Positions 7,234-14,008 of a stretch of 14,121 nucleotides of DNA are shown one piece after another. Origin of the DNA: Synergistales bacterium. GTDB taxonomy: Bacteria > Synergistota > Synergistia > Synergistales > Thermovirgaceae. The notes beneath the pieces were generated by a model that searched no databases, was not told the DNA's origin, and saw only the letters and a program-made list of their open reading frames with translations. Position 1 is the first letter of the stretch. Each line of letters begins with the position of its first letter. The position numbers were made by a program, and so were the translations under genes. The DNA lies in the NCBI GenBank assembly GCA_018434645.1, contig JAHDOX010000004.1:1-14121 (forward strand), given 5' to 3'.

Positions 7234-8293
7234 TGGCGCTCCTCTCTTCTTCCTCATCGCATTCGTCTTCCGCCTTCAACAGAGTGTCCGCTCCTTCCCA
7301 ACCGATCATTCGAACTGCAACGAAAGCTCCCATCGCGATAGAGATATATTCTGTGAAAAACCTCCACGCTATGGCTAGTATTCCTGCCACGTTCCATGGA
7401 ACCAGGTAACTGAAAATAGCAGCCCCTCCGCCTTCTGCAACCCCGCTCGCTCCGGGCGTAGGAACAAAATAAAGTATGAAAAGGAACAATGCCTGCGCAA
7501 GAAAGGCTTCACCGAAAGACACCTGAAGACCCAACGACCAGACCAGTGTGGGCAGAATGGCGAACATGGCAAACATATGGAGCCACGAAATTAAAAAGGC
7601 AAGAAAAAAGAGCAAAAGACCTTTTGAAAAAAATATCCGGAAATTCGCGTTGTAGTTGTCTATTTCCCTGCAAATTCTCCGGAGTATGCGCAGTACGCTG
7701 CGCGGCTTTACTATTCCCACACGTTTGAGCAAAAGCAGCGTCACGCCTGCCCATTTTTTCATCAACGACGGACGCACCAGGCTCAGTACAACCAAAAACC
7801 ACGAGCAGAGGACAAAAATTACCACATAGGAGAAAACCCCCTGCAGGAGCAGGCGCCCTTTAAGGATCTCCGGCCTGAACAAAAGCGCCAATGGAACGAT
7901 CAAGCCTAACTGAAAAAGAGTCATAAGTGTCGAGACCAGGGTTATGGCTACACCTTTTCCTATCGGTATTCCGGCCCGAAACATGAAATATACCTGAAAC
8001 GGACCGCCTCCGCTTTGCATCGGTGTTATGGCGGAACCAAAATATCGCAGCCAGTTTAACAGAAAGGCAAACCTGTAGCGGATCCGCTCATCCGCGGCGT
8101 AAACAAGGAAATATAGTTTAAAAGCGTCCAGGACCCAGAAAAGAATGACAAGGCCGCAAACAATCAGCAATTTTGACTTGTCTGCCTGCGCTATGAAGCT
8201 GTAGGTGCTTACATCGACGCTCGACAGTAACACGAGCACGCTGACACCGAAGGTGAGCGCTATAAAAACAGCCAGGCCTTTTCGAACAGACAA
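7226..8293 (-). CDS. UPF0104/lysylphosphatidylglycerol-synthase-TM (flippase-like) protein
   Basis: The 355-aa polytopic membrane protein has about eight hydrophobic segments. It carries the two signatures of the UPF0104 (TIGR00374, MprF-N-like) family: SAITPMQSGGGPFQ near residues 88-101 and VPTPGASGVAEGGGAAIF near 275-292. The homologous half of MprF flips lysyl-phosphatidylglycerol, but stand-alone members mostly have no assigned cargo. It has no soluble aminoacyltransferase domain. The C-terminus is acidic and cytoplasmic-looking (AEDECDEEEE). The start is TTG at 8293, preceded by GTGGGGGA at a suitable distance; no ATG is available nearby. It begins 12 bp after the response regulator stop and overlaps the next gene by 8 bp. 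With the membrane methyltransferase it suggests a cell-envelope or lipid task, which is inference. Confidence 0.88.
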   Translation of the reverse strand: MSVRKGLAVFIALTFGVSVLVLLSSVDVSTYSFIAQADKSKLLIVCGLVILFWVLDAFKLYFLVYAADERIRYRFAFLLNWLRYFGSAITPMQSGGGPFQVYFMFRAGIPIGKGVAITLVSTLMTLFQLGLIVPLALLFRPEILKGRLLLQGVFSYVVIFVLCSWFLVVLSLVRPSLMKKWAGVTLLLLKRVGIVKPRSVLRILRRICREIDNYNANFRIFFSKGLLLFFLAFLISWLHMFAMFAILPTLVWSLGLQVSFGEAFLAQALFLFILYFVPTPGASGVAEGGGAAIFSYLVPWNVAGILAIAWRFFTEYISIAMGAFVAVRMIGWEGADTLLKAEDECDEEEERSANG

Positions 8294-8305
8294 GGCAATC
8301 CCCCA

Positions 8306-8989
8306 CTATTTGTTTTTTATCTCTCCGGGGTTTTTTCTTGCCAACCCCGTTGTCCACGCCAAAACGGCAATTTGTGTCCTGTCCCTCAGCTCGAGTTTCC
8401 TGAGAATATGCCCGACATGATTTTTGACCGTTTTCTCAGAAAGAATCATCGTCTGTGCAATTTCCATGTTACTGAACCCTTGTCCCAGCCAGTAGACCAC
8501 TTCAATTTCCCTTGGCGTGAGATCGGCGAATTGATCTGCTTCCTTTCTGGCCCTGAACAGAATTTCAGGTAAATCGCCGGTAATCCGGGCATCAAAACCA
8601 GGATACCCCCTGGACAGTTGCCGAACAGTCCGGATTAATTCATCCGCCCCTGAAGAAAACAAGACACATCCATGAATCCCCGATTCGTAAAGATCGGTCA
8701 ATCCGTCGATATCTGCCTCTTCAGAAAGGAGAAGATAGCGTATATTTTTCCCAAGCCTTGAAAGTTCCCTGATCAGCTGTGGTCCATCCAGCTTGGGGAG
8801 CTTGTCGCCGATTATCAATATATCGGGATTACATTGGTGGGCTACGCAAAGCGCCTCGAATCCGTCCGTAACTGCTGCGACAACGGAAAAGTCGTGTTCT
8901 TTTTCAAGAACCAGGCACAAGACATCAACAAAGAGCTTTCGAGGTTCAGCTATGATTATTCGAGTTTTCTCCAGGCTCTCCACCTCCAC
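8306..8989 (-). CDS. NarL/FixJ-type response regulator with degenerate receiver
   Basis: From the chosen GTG the protein is 227 aa: an N-terminal receiver-like domain (about 9-130) and a C-terminal LuxR helix-turn-helix (LTPRE at 157-161, recognition region SEKTVKNHV at 184-192). The DNA-binding half is canonical. The receiver is not. The usual acidic pair reads E15-P16, the phospho-acceptor Asp in the PDxxxxDxxMP motif is G61 (with an Asp one place later, D62), and the conserved Lys is F111. Only the Ser/Thr switch (S89) is kept. It is therefore probably not controlled by ordinary phosphorylation. No histidine kinase is nearby. Start choice: GTG at 8989 has AAAGAGG at 9001-9007. A TTG at 9049 would give 247 aa but lacks a Shine-Dalgarno. 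First gene of the flippase/methyltransferase/ogt operon, which it may regulate. Confidence 0.88.
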   Translation of the reverse strand: MEVESLEKTRIIIAEPRKLFVDVLCLVLEKEHDFSVVAAVTDGFEALCVAHQCNPDILIIGDKLPKLDGPQLIRELSRLGKNIRYLLLSEEADIDGLTDLYESGIHGCVLFSSGADELIRTVRQLSRGYPGFDARITGDLPEILFRARKEADQFADLTPREIEVVYWLGQGFSNMEIAQTMILSEKTVKNHVGHILRKLELRDRTQIAVLAWTTGLARKNPGEIKNK

Positions 8990-9000
8990 GGGGTTTTCTA

Positions 9001-9007
9001 CCTCTTT
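9001..9007 (-). promoter_or_regulatory. Ribosome binding site favouring the GTG start of the regulator
   Basis: AAAGAGG on the minus strand lies 11 nt before GTG 8989. The alternative TTG at 9049 has no comparable site and would lie only about 12 nt from the expected transcript start. Confidence 0.5.
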
Positions 9008-9056
9008 TTCTTTTTCTTGTGTTATCCTGAATCCCGCATACTTACTCAAAGGCGAA

Positions 9057-9104
9057 TCTTCGAGGGAATTATATCATCCGGCGGGCCCGCAAAAGACTCG
9101 AAGA
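9057..9104. repeat. Inverted repeat in the divergent regulator/ttcA-like promoter region
   Basis: TCTTCGAG at 9057-9064 is a perfect inverted copy of CTCGAAGA at 9097-9104. The 32-bp interior contains the minus-strand TATAAT (9068-9073) and a perfect 10-bp palindrome GCGGGCCCGC (9081-9090). This placement fits an operator, possibly for the LuxR-type regulator encoded next door; it could also be an RNA stem in the ttcA-like leader. Confidence 0.5.
9068..9073 (-). promoter_or_regulatory. -10 box for the regulator operon
   Basis: A perfect TATAAT on the minus strand, with no good -35 17 bp upstream (TCTTTT). It would start transcription near 9061, about 70 nt before the GTG of the regulator gene. 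Confidence 0.45.
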
Positions 9105-9108
9105 CACA

Positions 9109-9115
9109 GGGGAGG
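9109..9115 (+). promoter_or_regulatory. Ribosome binding site deciding the ttcA-like start
   Basis: GGGGAGG lies 10 nt before GTG 9126. The open frame extends far upstream, but that part is antisense to the regulator gene and has no such site. Confidence 0.7.
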
Positions 9116-9125
9116 AAAAAACGAC

Positions 9126-9890
9126 GTGGCATCAATTAGCCCCGGCATACGCCGCAAAATTTCAAAAGCCCTGATAGACCACGGAATGATCGAAAAGGGA
9201 AGTCGCATTATAGCAGGCTTGTCAGGGGGAAAAGACAGCCTTTTGCTTTTAACGGCCCTTTCGGAATTGCGGAGCCACGGCAACATGGATTTTGATCTGG
9301 CGGCCGTTACTGTCGATATAACCGGGCAAGGCGTCGGGTTTGAAACGCTTACCGAATATTGCCGCAACATAGGAGTCCGCCACGAACTGATTACCTACCC
9401 CATTTTAGATATAATCCGGGAAAAAGAAGAGCGTTCCCCCTGCAGTCTTTGTTCGAACCTCAGAAACGGTATACTTTTCGGCTACGCCGCCGAAAAAGCA
9501 TATGATACGGTAGCCTTGGGTCATAACCTTGATGACGTAGTGGAGACCGTTATTATGAATCTCTTTCTGGCCGGCAGGTTCCGATGCTTCGCTCCGCGTT
9601 CCTGGAGAAGCCGAAAGAAAATCTGGGCGATTCGTCCCATGATCTATGTCTCCAAAAACGCAATAACGGAGGAAGCATCACGCCTTGGTTTACCGGTGAC
9701 GGCATCGCGGTGTCCCTGGGGCGAAACCACGAAGCGCCAGGAGATGAAAGAGCTTTTGGGGTCTCTCGAACCCCGCTTCCCGGCACTGAAGTCCCAGATA
9801 CTTCACGCCCTTATAAACGTCAAAAGAAGCGATATATGGGGATTCGATGATGATACACCCGAATCCCCGGTCAAGGCACCCTCAGCTTAG
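9126..9890 (+). CDS. TtcA-like tRNA 2-thiolation ATP-PPi enzyme
   Basis: The 254-aa protein is an N-type ATP pyrophosphatase with PP-loop SGGKDS at 33-38. It follows TtcA closely: an SLCSNLRNGILF-type segment with C106-x2-C109, then LGHNLDDVVETVIMNLF at 131-147, and a third Cys, C196. TtcA uses three cysteines to hold a 4Fe-4S cluster and makes 2-thiocytidine in tRNA, so the metal site looks complete. Paralogues with the same fold thiolate other positions, so the exact tRNA base is inferred. The GTG start at 9126 is set by GGGGAGG. The gene stands alone on the plus strand between two minus-strand operons, divergent from the regulator and overlapping the 3' end of sufB by 9 bp. The C-terminal 15 residues are acidic and look non-conserved. 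Confidence 0.87.
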   Translation: MASISPGIRRKISKALIDHGMIEKGSRIIAGLSGGKDSLLLLTALSELRSHGNMDFDLAAVTVDITGQGVGFETLTEYCRNIGVRHELITYPILDIIREKEERSPCSLCSNLRNGILFGYAAEKAYDTVALGHNLDDVVETVIMNLFLAGRFRCFAPRSWRSRKKIWAIRPMIYVSKNAITEEASRLGLPVTASRCPWGETTKRQEMKELLGSLEPRFPALKSQILHALINVKRSDIWGFDDDTPESPVKAPSA

Positions 9891-10829
9891 AAGCCCTGAT
9901 ACTATTACATCTACGGCCTCATCCTCTCCGAGCCCTTTGGCCATCAACCCCTCTATCTTATCGTCGGCTAAACGACCTATGGCTGCTTCGTGCGTGACTT
10001 CGGCTTCCGGGTGCGACACAGTTACTACCGGCGAAGCCTCAGCTTTCGCTCGGCCCTGCACGATTTCCGTGCAATCAATATGCCCCCTTGCGCCTGAGGC
10101 TGCTCCATCTACGAGACCCAGGAATCGACCGCTACTGGAATCTTTGAGGACGACCCTCGCCTTTACGAGGGCGGAACTGTTTTTCCCGGTCAGCCTGACC
10201 ACGTCACGGACCTGGCAGAAGTCGTCGTATTTCCCGTAGATTTTTGATGTCACTTCCACACGGCTGGATTCTCCCCGGGCTTCGACGTCTATGTCTATGT
10301 CAAGGTTCCCCACCCGACCTTCGACCAGGGTGAAATCCCCGAAATAGGACGCACCGTCTTCCAGAGTGACCTTGCTTACGGGTCGTACTTCTATCTTGCC
10401 TTCCGGACCATGGACATGGACTTCCTTGTAACTGAAACTGGCATTCTCGCCGATGTGTATGGTACCTTCCATGGCGTGCAGGAATTCGACGGCGTTCGGG
10501 AAGATGCAGTGAGCCAGGAATTCAGCTCTAGCCCCTTTTCCTATGAAAATATTGCTGTTTATGACTTGACTGCCGCTGTCACCGAGGTGGCCGAAACAAA
10601 GATGTACCGGCTTTTCCAGAACCACCCCTTCCAAAACGTTGATAGTAGCGTTGATGCCGCTTTCCGTCTCCTCGGCCTGGATATCCACGCCTGGAAGGAT
10701 GTTTTTGTCTAATATCCTGTTAGCGTGTACAACAACATATACGGCATCGGCTTCACCTAGCGTACCAAAGACTCCGCTTGTTTTTTCAGCAATTTCAACA
10801 AGGGTTTTGTATTCCTCAGATACTTGCAT
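9882..10829 (-). CDS. sufB: Minimal SufB/SufD-type Fe-S cluster scaffold
   Basis: This 315-aa protein is the SufB/SufD beta-helix core that pairs with the SufC ATPase for Fe-S cluster assembly. The alternating beta-helix repeats run from about 60 to 270, ending in the conserved VTHEAAIGRL segment (H280, E281) and a short C-terminal helical tail with GLGEDEA. Cys residues are C78, C108, C205 and C253. The region around C253 aligns by eye with the CDS(L/M) motif of SufB. Standard SufB is about 470-495 aa, so this is the compact form seen with a single SufC in many anaerobes and archaea (SUF-like minimal system). ATG 10829 has GGAGG at 10838-10842, 8 nt upstream, inside the sufC tail. The two genes overlap by 14 bp. 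No SufS, SufE/U or SufD neighbour is present in the window. Confidence 0.87.
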   Translation of the reverse strand: MQVSEEYKTLVEIAEKTSGVFGTLGEADAVYVVVHANRILDKNILPGVDIQAEETESGINATINVLEGVVLEKPVHLCFGHLGDSGSQVINSNIFIGKGARAEFLAHCIFPNAVEFLHAMEGTIHIGENASFSYKEVHVHGPEGKIEVRPVSKVTLEDGASYFGDFTLVEGRVGNLDIDIDVEARGESSRVEVTSKIYGKYDDFCQVRDVVRLTGKNSSALVKARVVLKDSSSGRFLGLVDGAASGARGHIDCTEIVQGRAKAEASPVVTVSHPEAEVTHEAAIGRLADDKIEGLMAKGLGEDEAVDVIVSGLLS

Positions 10830-11574
10830 TGATTTTTTCCTCCGCTGCGAATTCCTCTGCATCCGGATCCGGGCAGGGCCGGCACTGCGATAGAAAATAC
10901 CGTTTTACAGCCTCTGCACTGCCTTCAAGGACAATCCTCCCGTGGCACATCAGGTACGAACGGTCGCAACGGGCAGCCACATCTTCACGGTGAGTTATGA
11001 TCATAACGCTGCTGCCGTCGTCAACTATTTTTCTGAAAAGTCTGGTTATATCACCAAGGGCTAGAAGGTCCACTCCCGAATCGGGTTCGTCGAGAATAGC
11101 AAGGTCCGGTTTCATCATATACACAGATGAAAGTTCGATCCGCTTCCTTTCTCCGCCGGAAAGATTCTTGTCCAACATCCTGTCCAGATAAGACGTATCA
11201 AGCTGAACAAAATCCAGAGCTTCTTTCATTGTCTCTTCGTCGGCCTTTCCACCAGAGGAAATACGCAGATATTCGCGAACGGCAATGCCTTCGTACCTCG
11301 CCGGATGCTGCCAGGCCAAAGTCAACCCCGACTTTGCCCTTTCGGTTATGCTCCAGTCGGTGATGTCTTTACCCTTGAAGTAGATACGCCCGGATTCGGG
11401 TCTGTAACCCTGCAAACCCATGACAGTATAGGCCAGGCTGGACTTGCCTGCCCCGTTTCTGCCAAGAACCCCCGTCATTTCCTTTGGCTTCACCTGGATC
11501 GTCACCTTGTCGAGAATCTGGGCTCCGCCACGGGTTACAGACACCTCGTCAAGATATAACAGTGATTCCTTCAT
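10816..11574 (-). CDS. sufC: Fe-S cluster assembly ATPase SufC
   Basis: The 252-aa ABC-type ATPase powers the SufB(D) scaffold. All motifs are seen: Walker A GRNGAGKS at 38-45, Q-loop Q89, signature LSGGE at 138-142, Walker B LAILDEPDSGVD at 158-169 and switch H195. The DEPDSGVD form and the GxGxxG-free Suf-type spacing separate it from transport ATPases, as does the absence of any permease. The C-terminal tail after about 228 contains a C231-x2-C234 pair followed by acidic residues, which I do not know from standard SufC. ATG 11574 is preceded by GAGGTGA, whose TGA is the panC stop, 6 bp upstream. The following sufB gene overlaps its end, so the two products are probably made in a fixed ratio. 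Confidence 0.92.
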   Translation of the reverse strand: MKESLLYLDEVSVTRGGAQILDKVTIQVKPKEMTGVLGRNGAGKSSLAYTVMGLQGYRPESGRIYFKGKDITDWSITERAKSGLTLAWQHPARYEGIAVREYLRISSGGKADEETMKEALDFVQLDTSYLDRMLDKNLSGGERKRIELSSVYMMKPDLAILDEPDSGVDLLALGDITRLFRKIVDDGSSVMIITHREDVAARCDRSYLMCHGRIVLEGSAEAVKRYFLSQCRPCPDPDAEEFAAEEKINASI

Positions 11575-11580
11575 TATCGT

Positions 11581-12426
11581 TCACCTCAATACCCTGTTGT
11601 CGATCAGACGTGCTTTTCCAACACGAGCTGCTACAGCGATTACCGAAGGCCTTGTTATCTCCTCGATCTTTTCGAGGGTTACCGCGTCACGCACCTCGAC
11701 GTATTCGGGTTTTACTGCAGAAGTTTGCAAAAGGCGGGAAAGAACCACATACTCGAGCACGCAAGTTTTCCTTTCCCCATTCCGAAAAAGGCTTTCAGCT
11801 TCGTTCAAGGCCTCATTGATAGCACACGCGTCTTTCCTCTCTTCCGCCGTCAGGTAAATGTTCCGGCTGCTTTTCGCAAGTCCGTCCGTCTCCCTGATTA
11901 TGGGGCAACCAACTATCTCGACCCGGACGTCGAGGTCTTTCATCATTCTTCGGATTATCGAAAGCTGTTGGTAGTCCTTTTCACCGAAGTACATCTTGTC
12001 AGGTTCTACGATATTATATAGTTTCAACACCACCGTGCAGACTCCGTCGAAATGCCCGGGCCTTGCCGCCCCACAAAGGACACGGCTCAATTTCCTTTCG
12101 GTCACCATCGTGGAACTGCCCGGCTGATACATGACGTCCACCGAAGGCGCAAAAAGCAAATCGACGTTCTCATGCTCTAGCAGTACTACGTCCCTTTCCA
12201 TGTCCCTGGGGTAATCGGCAAAATCTTCGGCGGGGCCGAACTGAAGAGGGTTTACAAAAATGGACACTACCGAAACCGTGCATTCTTTCCTGCATTTTCT
12301 TACGAGCGAAAGATGACCTTCATGAATGAAGCCCATGGTAGGAACAAGGCCAACGACAGGACGGCCCTGACCTTTCAGCAATCGCAGCGTCTCTCTGGCC
12401 TCTTCCGGAGTATCGGCAATTTTCAT
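11581..12426 (-). CDS. panC: Pantothenate synthetase (pantoate--beta-alanine ligase)
   Basis: The 281-aa enzyme makes pantothenate from pantoate, beta-alanine and ATP (coenzyme A pathway), in the cytoplasm. It shows the complete family pattern: PTMGFIHEGH at 29-38 (nucleotide-binding HxGH), FVNPLQFGP at 57-65, GEKDYQQL at 148-155, and SSRN at 186-189, which is the KMSKS-equivalent loop. Length is the usual 280-285 aa. ATG 12426 is preceded by a GGAG site about 10 nt upstream. It sits 16 bp after pgi and 6 bp before sufC. The panB and panD genes are not in this window, so this panC is separated from the rest of its pathway here. Confidence 0.96.
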   Translation of the reverse strand: MKIADTPEEARETLRLLKGQGRPVVGLVPTMGFIHEGHLSLVRKCRKECTVSVVSIFVNPLQFGPAEDFADYPRDMERDVVLLEHENVDLLFAPSVDVMYQPGSSTMVTERKLSRVLCGAARPGHFDGVCTVVLKLYNIVEPDKMYFGEKDYQQLSIIRRMMKDLDVRVEIVGCPIIRETDGLAKSSRNIYLTAEERKDACAINEALNEAESLFRNGERKTCVLEYVVLSRLLQTSAVKPEYVEVRDAVTLEKIEEITRPSVIAVAARVGKARLIDNRVLR

Positions 12427-12442
12427 GACCGGCTTTCTCCAA

Positions 12443-13822
12443 TCAGACCACTAGTGTTCTGGCCAGGGCCCTCTGGAAAAACTCTTCGGCTTCTTCGGCA
12501 TCCTTTTCGAAGCCCTCTCTTCCCATGAGCCCGTAGGTATAGCGTTTCCCCTGCTCTACGCCTGGTTGGTCGAAGGGATTGATATCCATGATTTCTCCGG
12601 CAAGAGCGGTAGCGTATTCGAAAAGATAAATGAGCCCTCCAACCCTGAAAGCGTCAATTCGCGGGATACGGAGCCATAATACCGGCCGGCCTGCTTTTAT
12701 GAGTGAGGCCGCAGTTGCACGTGCTTCCGCATTCAGCATTTCTCCCATATCTTTACCACTCAGGTATGCCAGCGGCTTTAAAGCCGATTCCTCGCAGTGA
12801 GGCAAAGCCATCTCCTTGCGTTCTTCGACGCTTGCCAACAAGTAAAACTTGTCGTCGGGACCCGATGTATAAAGTTGCACCTGAGAGTGTTGATCGATAG
12901 CACCGAGAGCTCTGACAGGTGTGCTGCCTTTGCCTTGCTTGCCCAGGCTTTCGGCCCACAGTTGGGCAAACCACTCGGTGAAATCCTTCAGATTGTCTGC
13001 GTAAGGCATGAGGACCAACATGTTTCGCCCTGATTCAGCGTGAGCGACTCCCAATGCGGCCAACAACCATGCGGGGTTTTTCTCGAGGTTTTCCGAAGCA
13101 ACGATTCTTTTTCGCATTAACGACGCGCCACTCAAAAGGGCTTTTACATCAATGCCCTGGCAAGCTGCTGAAAGCAAGCCAACGGACGATAAAACGGAAT
13201 ACCGTCCTCCCACACCCGGCGGGATCACAAGTGAAGAACATCCCCGTTCTTCCGCGAAGGCCCTGAGAACACCCTTTTCGGGGTCCGTGATGACCGTCAC
13301 GTGCTCCGCCGCAGCGTCTTTCAACTCCAGTCGCAACCAGTTCCAAAAAAGGAGAAAATTCGCCATGGTTTCGGCCGTAGTTCCAGACTTGCTGACCACC
13401 ACAAAGGCCGTACGGGCAGGATCTATCATCTCCCATATGGCGCCGGTACCGTCAGGGTCGGCATTATCGGCGACATAGAATCTTGGCCCACCGCGTTCCT
13501 CCCTTGTGAGCTCGTTGTAATAGGGATGGACCAGGGCGTTTTGAAGCATAAGGTTCCCCAGGGCCGAACCACCTATTCCTATCTGTACAAGTGCATCGTA
13601 TTTTTTCAGCCTTGCGGCGGCTTCCATAACTTTTTCCGGTTCTTCTTCAGGCAAGCCTACCCACCCAAATCCATCCCGCTTCGCTTTTGCTCCCATTTCG
13701 AGGTTTGCCTGGGCTTTTTTCAAAAGCACCTCAAGCCCTGTAACTCGTTGTTCGATTTTTTCTCCGCCAGGTTCTTGCCTTGGAGAAAAGGCACCGCCAT
13801 AGGAAAGTTCCAGAATGTCCAT
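12443..13822 (-). CDS. pgi: Glucose-6-phosphate isomerase
   Basis: The 459-aa enzyme interconverts glucose-6-phosphate and fructose-6-phosphate. Diagnostic segments are IGIGGSALG at 81-89, the SIS-domain loop VVSKSGTTAET at 142-152, GVGGRYSVLSSVGLL at 203-217 (R207), ESLGKQGKG at 291-299 (catalytic Glu E291), the IDQHSQVQ segment at 309-316 (H312) and the C-terminal NPFDQPGVEQGK at 415-426 (catalytic Lys K426). The length matches the shorter bacterial form (about 440-460 aa). ATG 13822 has GGGGTGA 5 nt upstream. It is the first gene of pgi-panC-sufC-sufB. A weak minus-strand promoter (TTTGTT at 13899-13904, TAAAAT at 13876-13881) can be proposed; the palindromes at 13878-13895 overlap it. Confidence 0.96.
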   Translation of the reverse strand: MDILELSYGGAFSPRQEPGGEKIEQRVTGLEVLLKKAQANLEMGAKAKRDGFGWVGLPEEEPEKVMEAAARLKKYDALVQIGIGGSALGNLMLQNALVHPYYNELTREERGGPRFYVADNADPDGTGAIWEMIDPARTAFVVVSKSGTTAETMANFLLFWNWLRLELKDAAAEHVTVITDPEKGVLRAFAEERGCSSLVIPPGVGGRYSVLSSVGLLSAACQGIDVKALLSGASLMRKRIVASENLEKNPAWLLAALGVAHAESGRNMLVLMPYADNLKDFTEWFAQLWAESLGKQGKGSTPVRALGAIDQHSQVQLYTSGPDDKFYLLASVEERKEMALPHCEESALKPLAYLSGKDMGEMLNAEARATAASLIKAGRPVLWLRIPRIDAFRVGGLIYLFEYATALAGEIMDINPFDQPGVEQGKRYTYGLMGREGFEKDAEEAEEFFQRALARTLVV

Positions 13823-13877
13823 GTGCTCACCCCGTTTTCAACGGAATTTTGGAAATGGGAGATGCCGGTTTTTTCAT

Positions 13878-13895
13878 TTTAGCTAAAGGCCTTTA
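13878..13895. repeat. Two overlapping perfect palindromes upstream of pgi
   Basis: TTTAGCTAAA (13878-13887) and TAAAGGCCTTTA (13884-13895) are perfect 10- and 12-bp palindromes sharing four bases. They overlie the proposed -10 and the spacer of the weak pgi promoter, as an operator would. Partly they are A/T-rich and could be chance. Confidence 0.4.
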
Positions 13896-13924
13896 AAAAA
13901 CAAAACGGCGGCCTAGATGGCCGC
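13895..13924 (-). terminator. Second (distal) terminator after the glutaredoxin-like gene
   Basis: GCGGCC / GGCCGC 6-bp stem (13908-13913 with 13919-13924), 5-nt loop, followed on the minus strand by a T-rich tract with six T's at 13895-13900. It ends transcription arriving from the right edge, just before the pgi promoter region. Confidence 0.7.
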
Positions 13925-13947
13925 ATGAAGGTTATAATGCTTTTTGG

Positions 13948-13987
13948 AAAAAGGCAAACCGGCCCGCAGAAACGGGCCCGTTTGCCT
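13948..13987 (-). terminator. First terminator after the glutaredoxin-like gene
   Basis: A 15-bp stem with one mismatch (13952-13966 with 13973-13987) and a 6-nt loop is followed on the minus strand by five T's. It lies 21 bp beyond the stop of the glutaredoxin-like gene. In the plus direction there is no T-run, so it acts in the minus direction only. Confidence 0.9.
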
Positions 13988-14008
13988 CTAAATCTTAAAT
14001 GCTCACCT

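Noticed and set aside
8793..9125. In-frame upstream extension of the ttcA-like gene
   Set aside because: It is antisense to the regulator gene, not TtcA-like, and the Shine-Dalgarno at 9109-9115 sets the start at 9126.
13933..13938. Plus-strand TATAAT between the two terminators
   Set aside because: It has no -35 and would only drive transcription antisense to the glutaredoxin-like gene.
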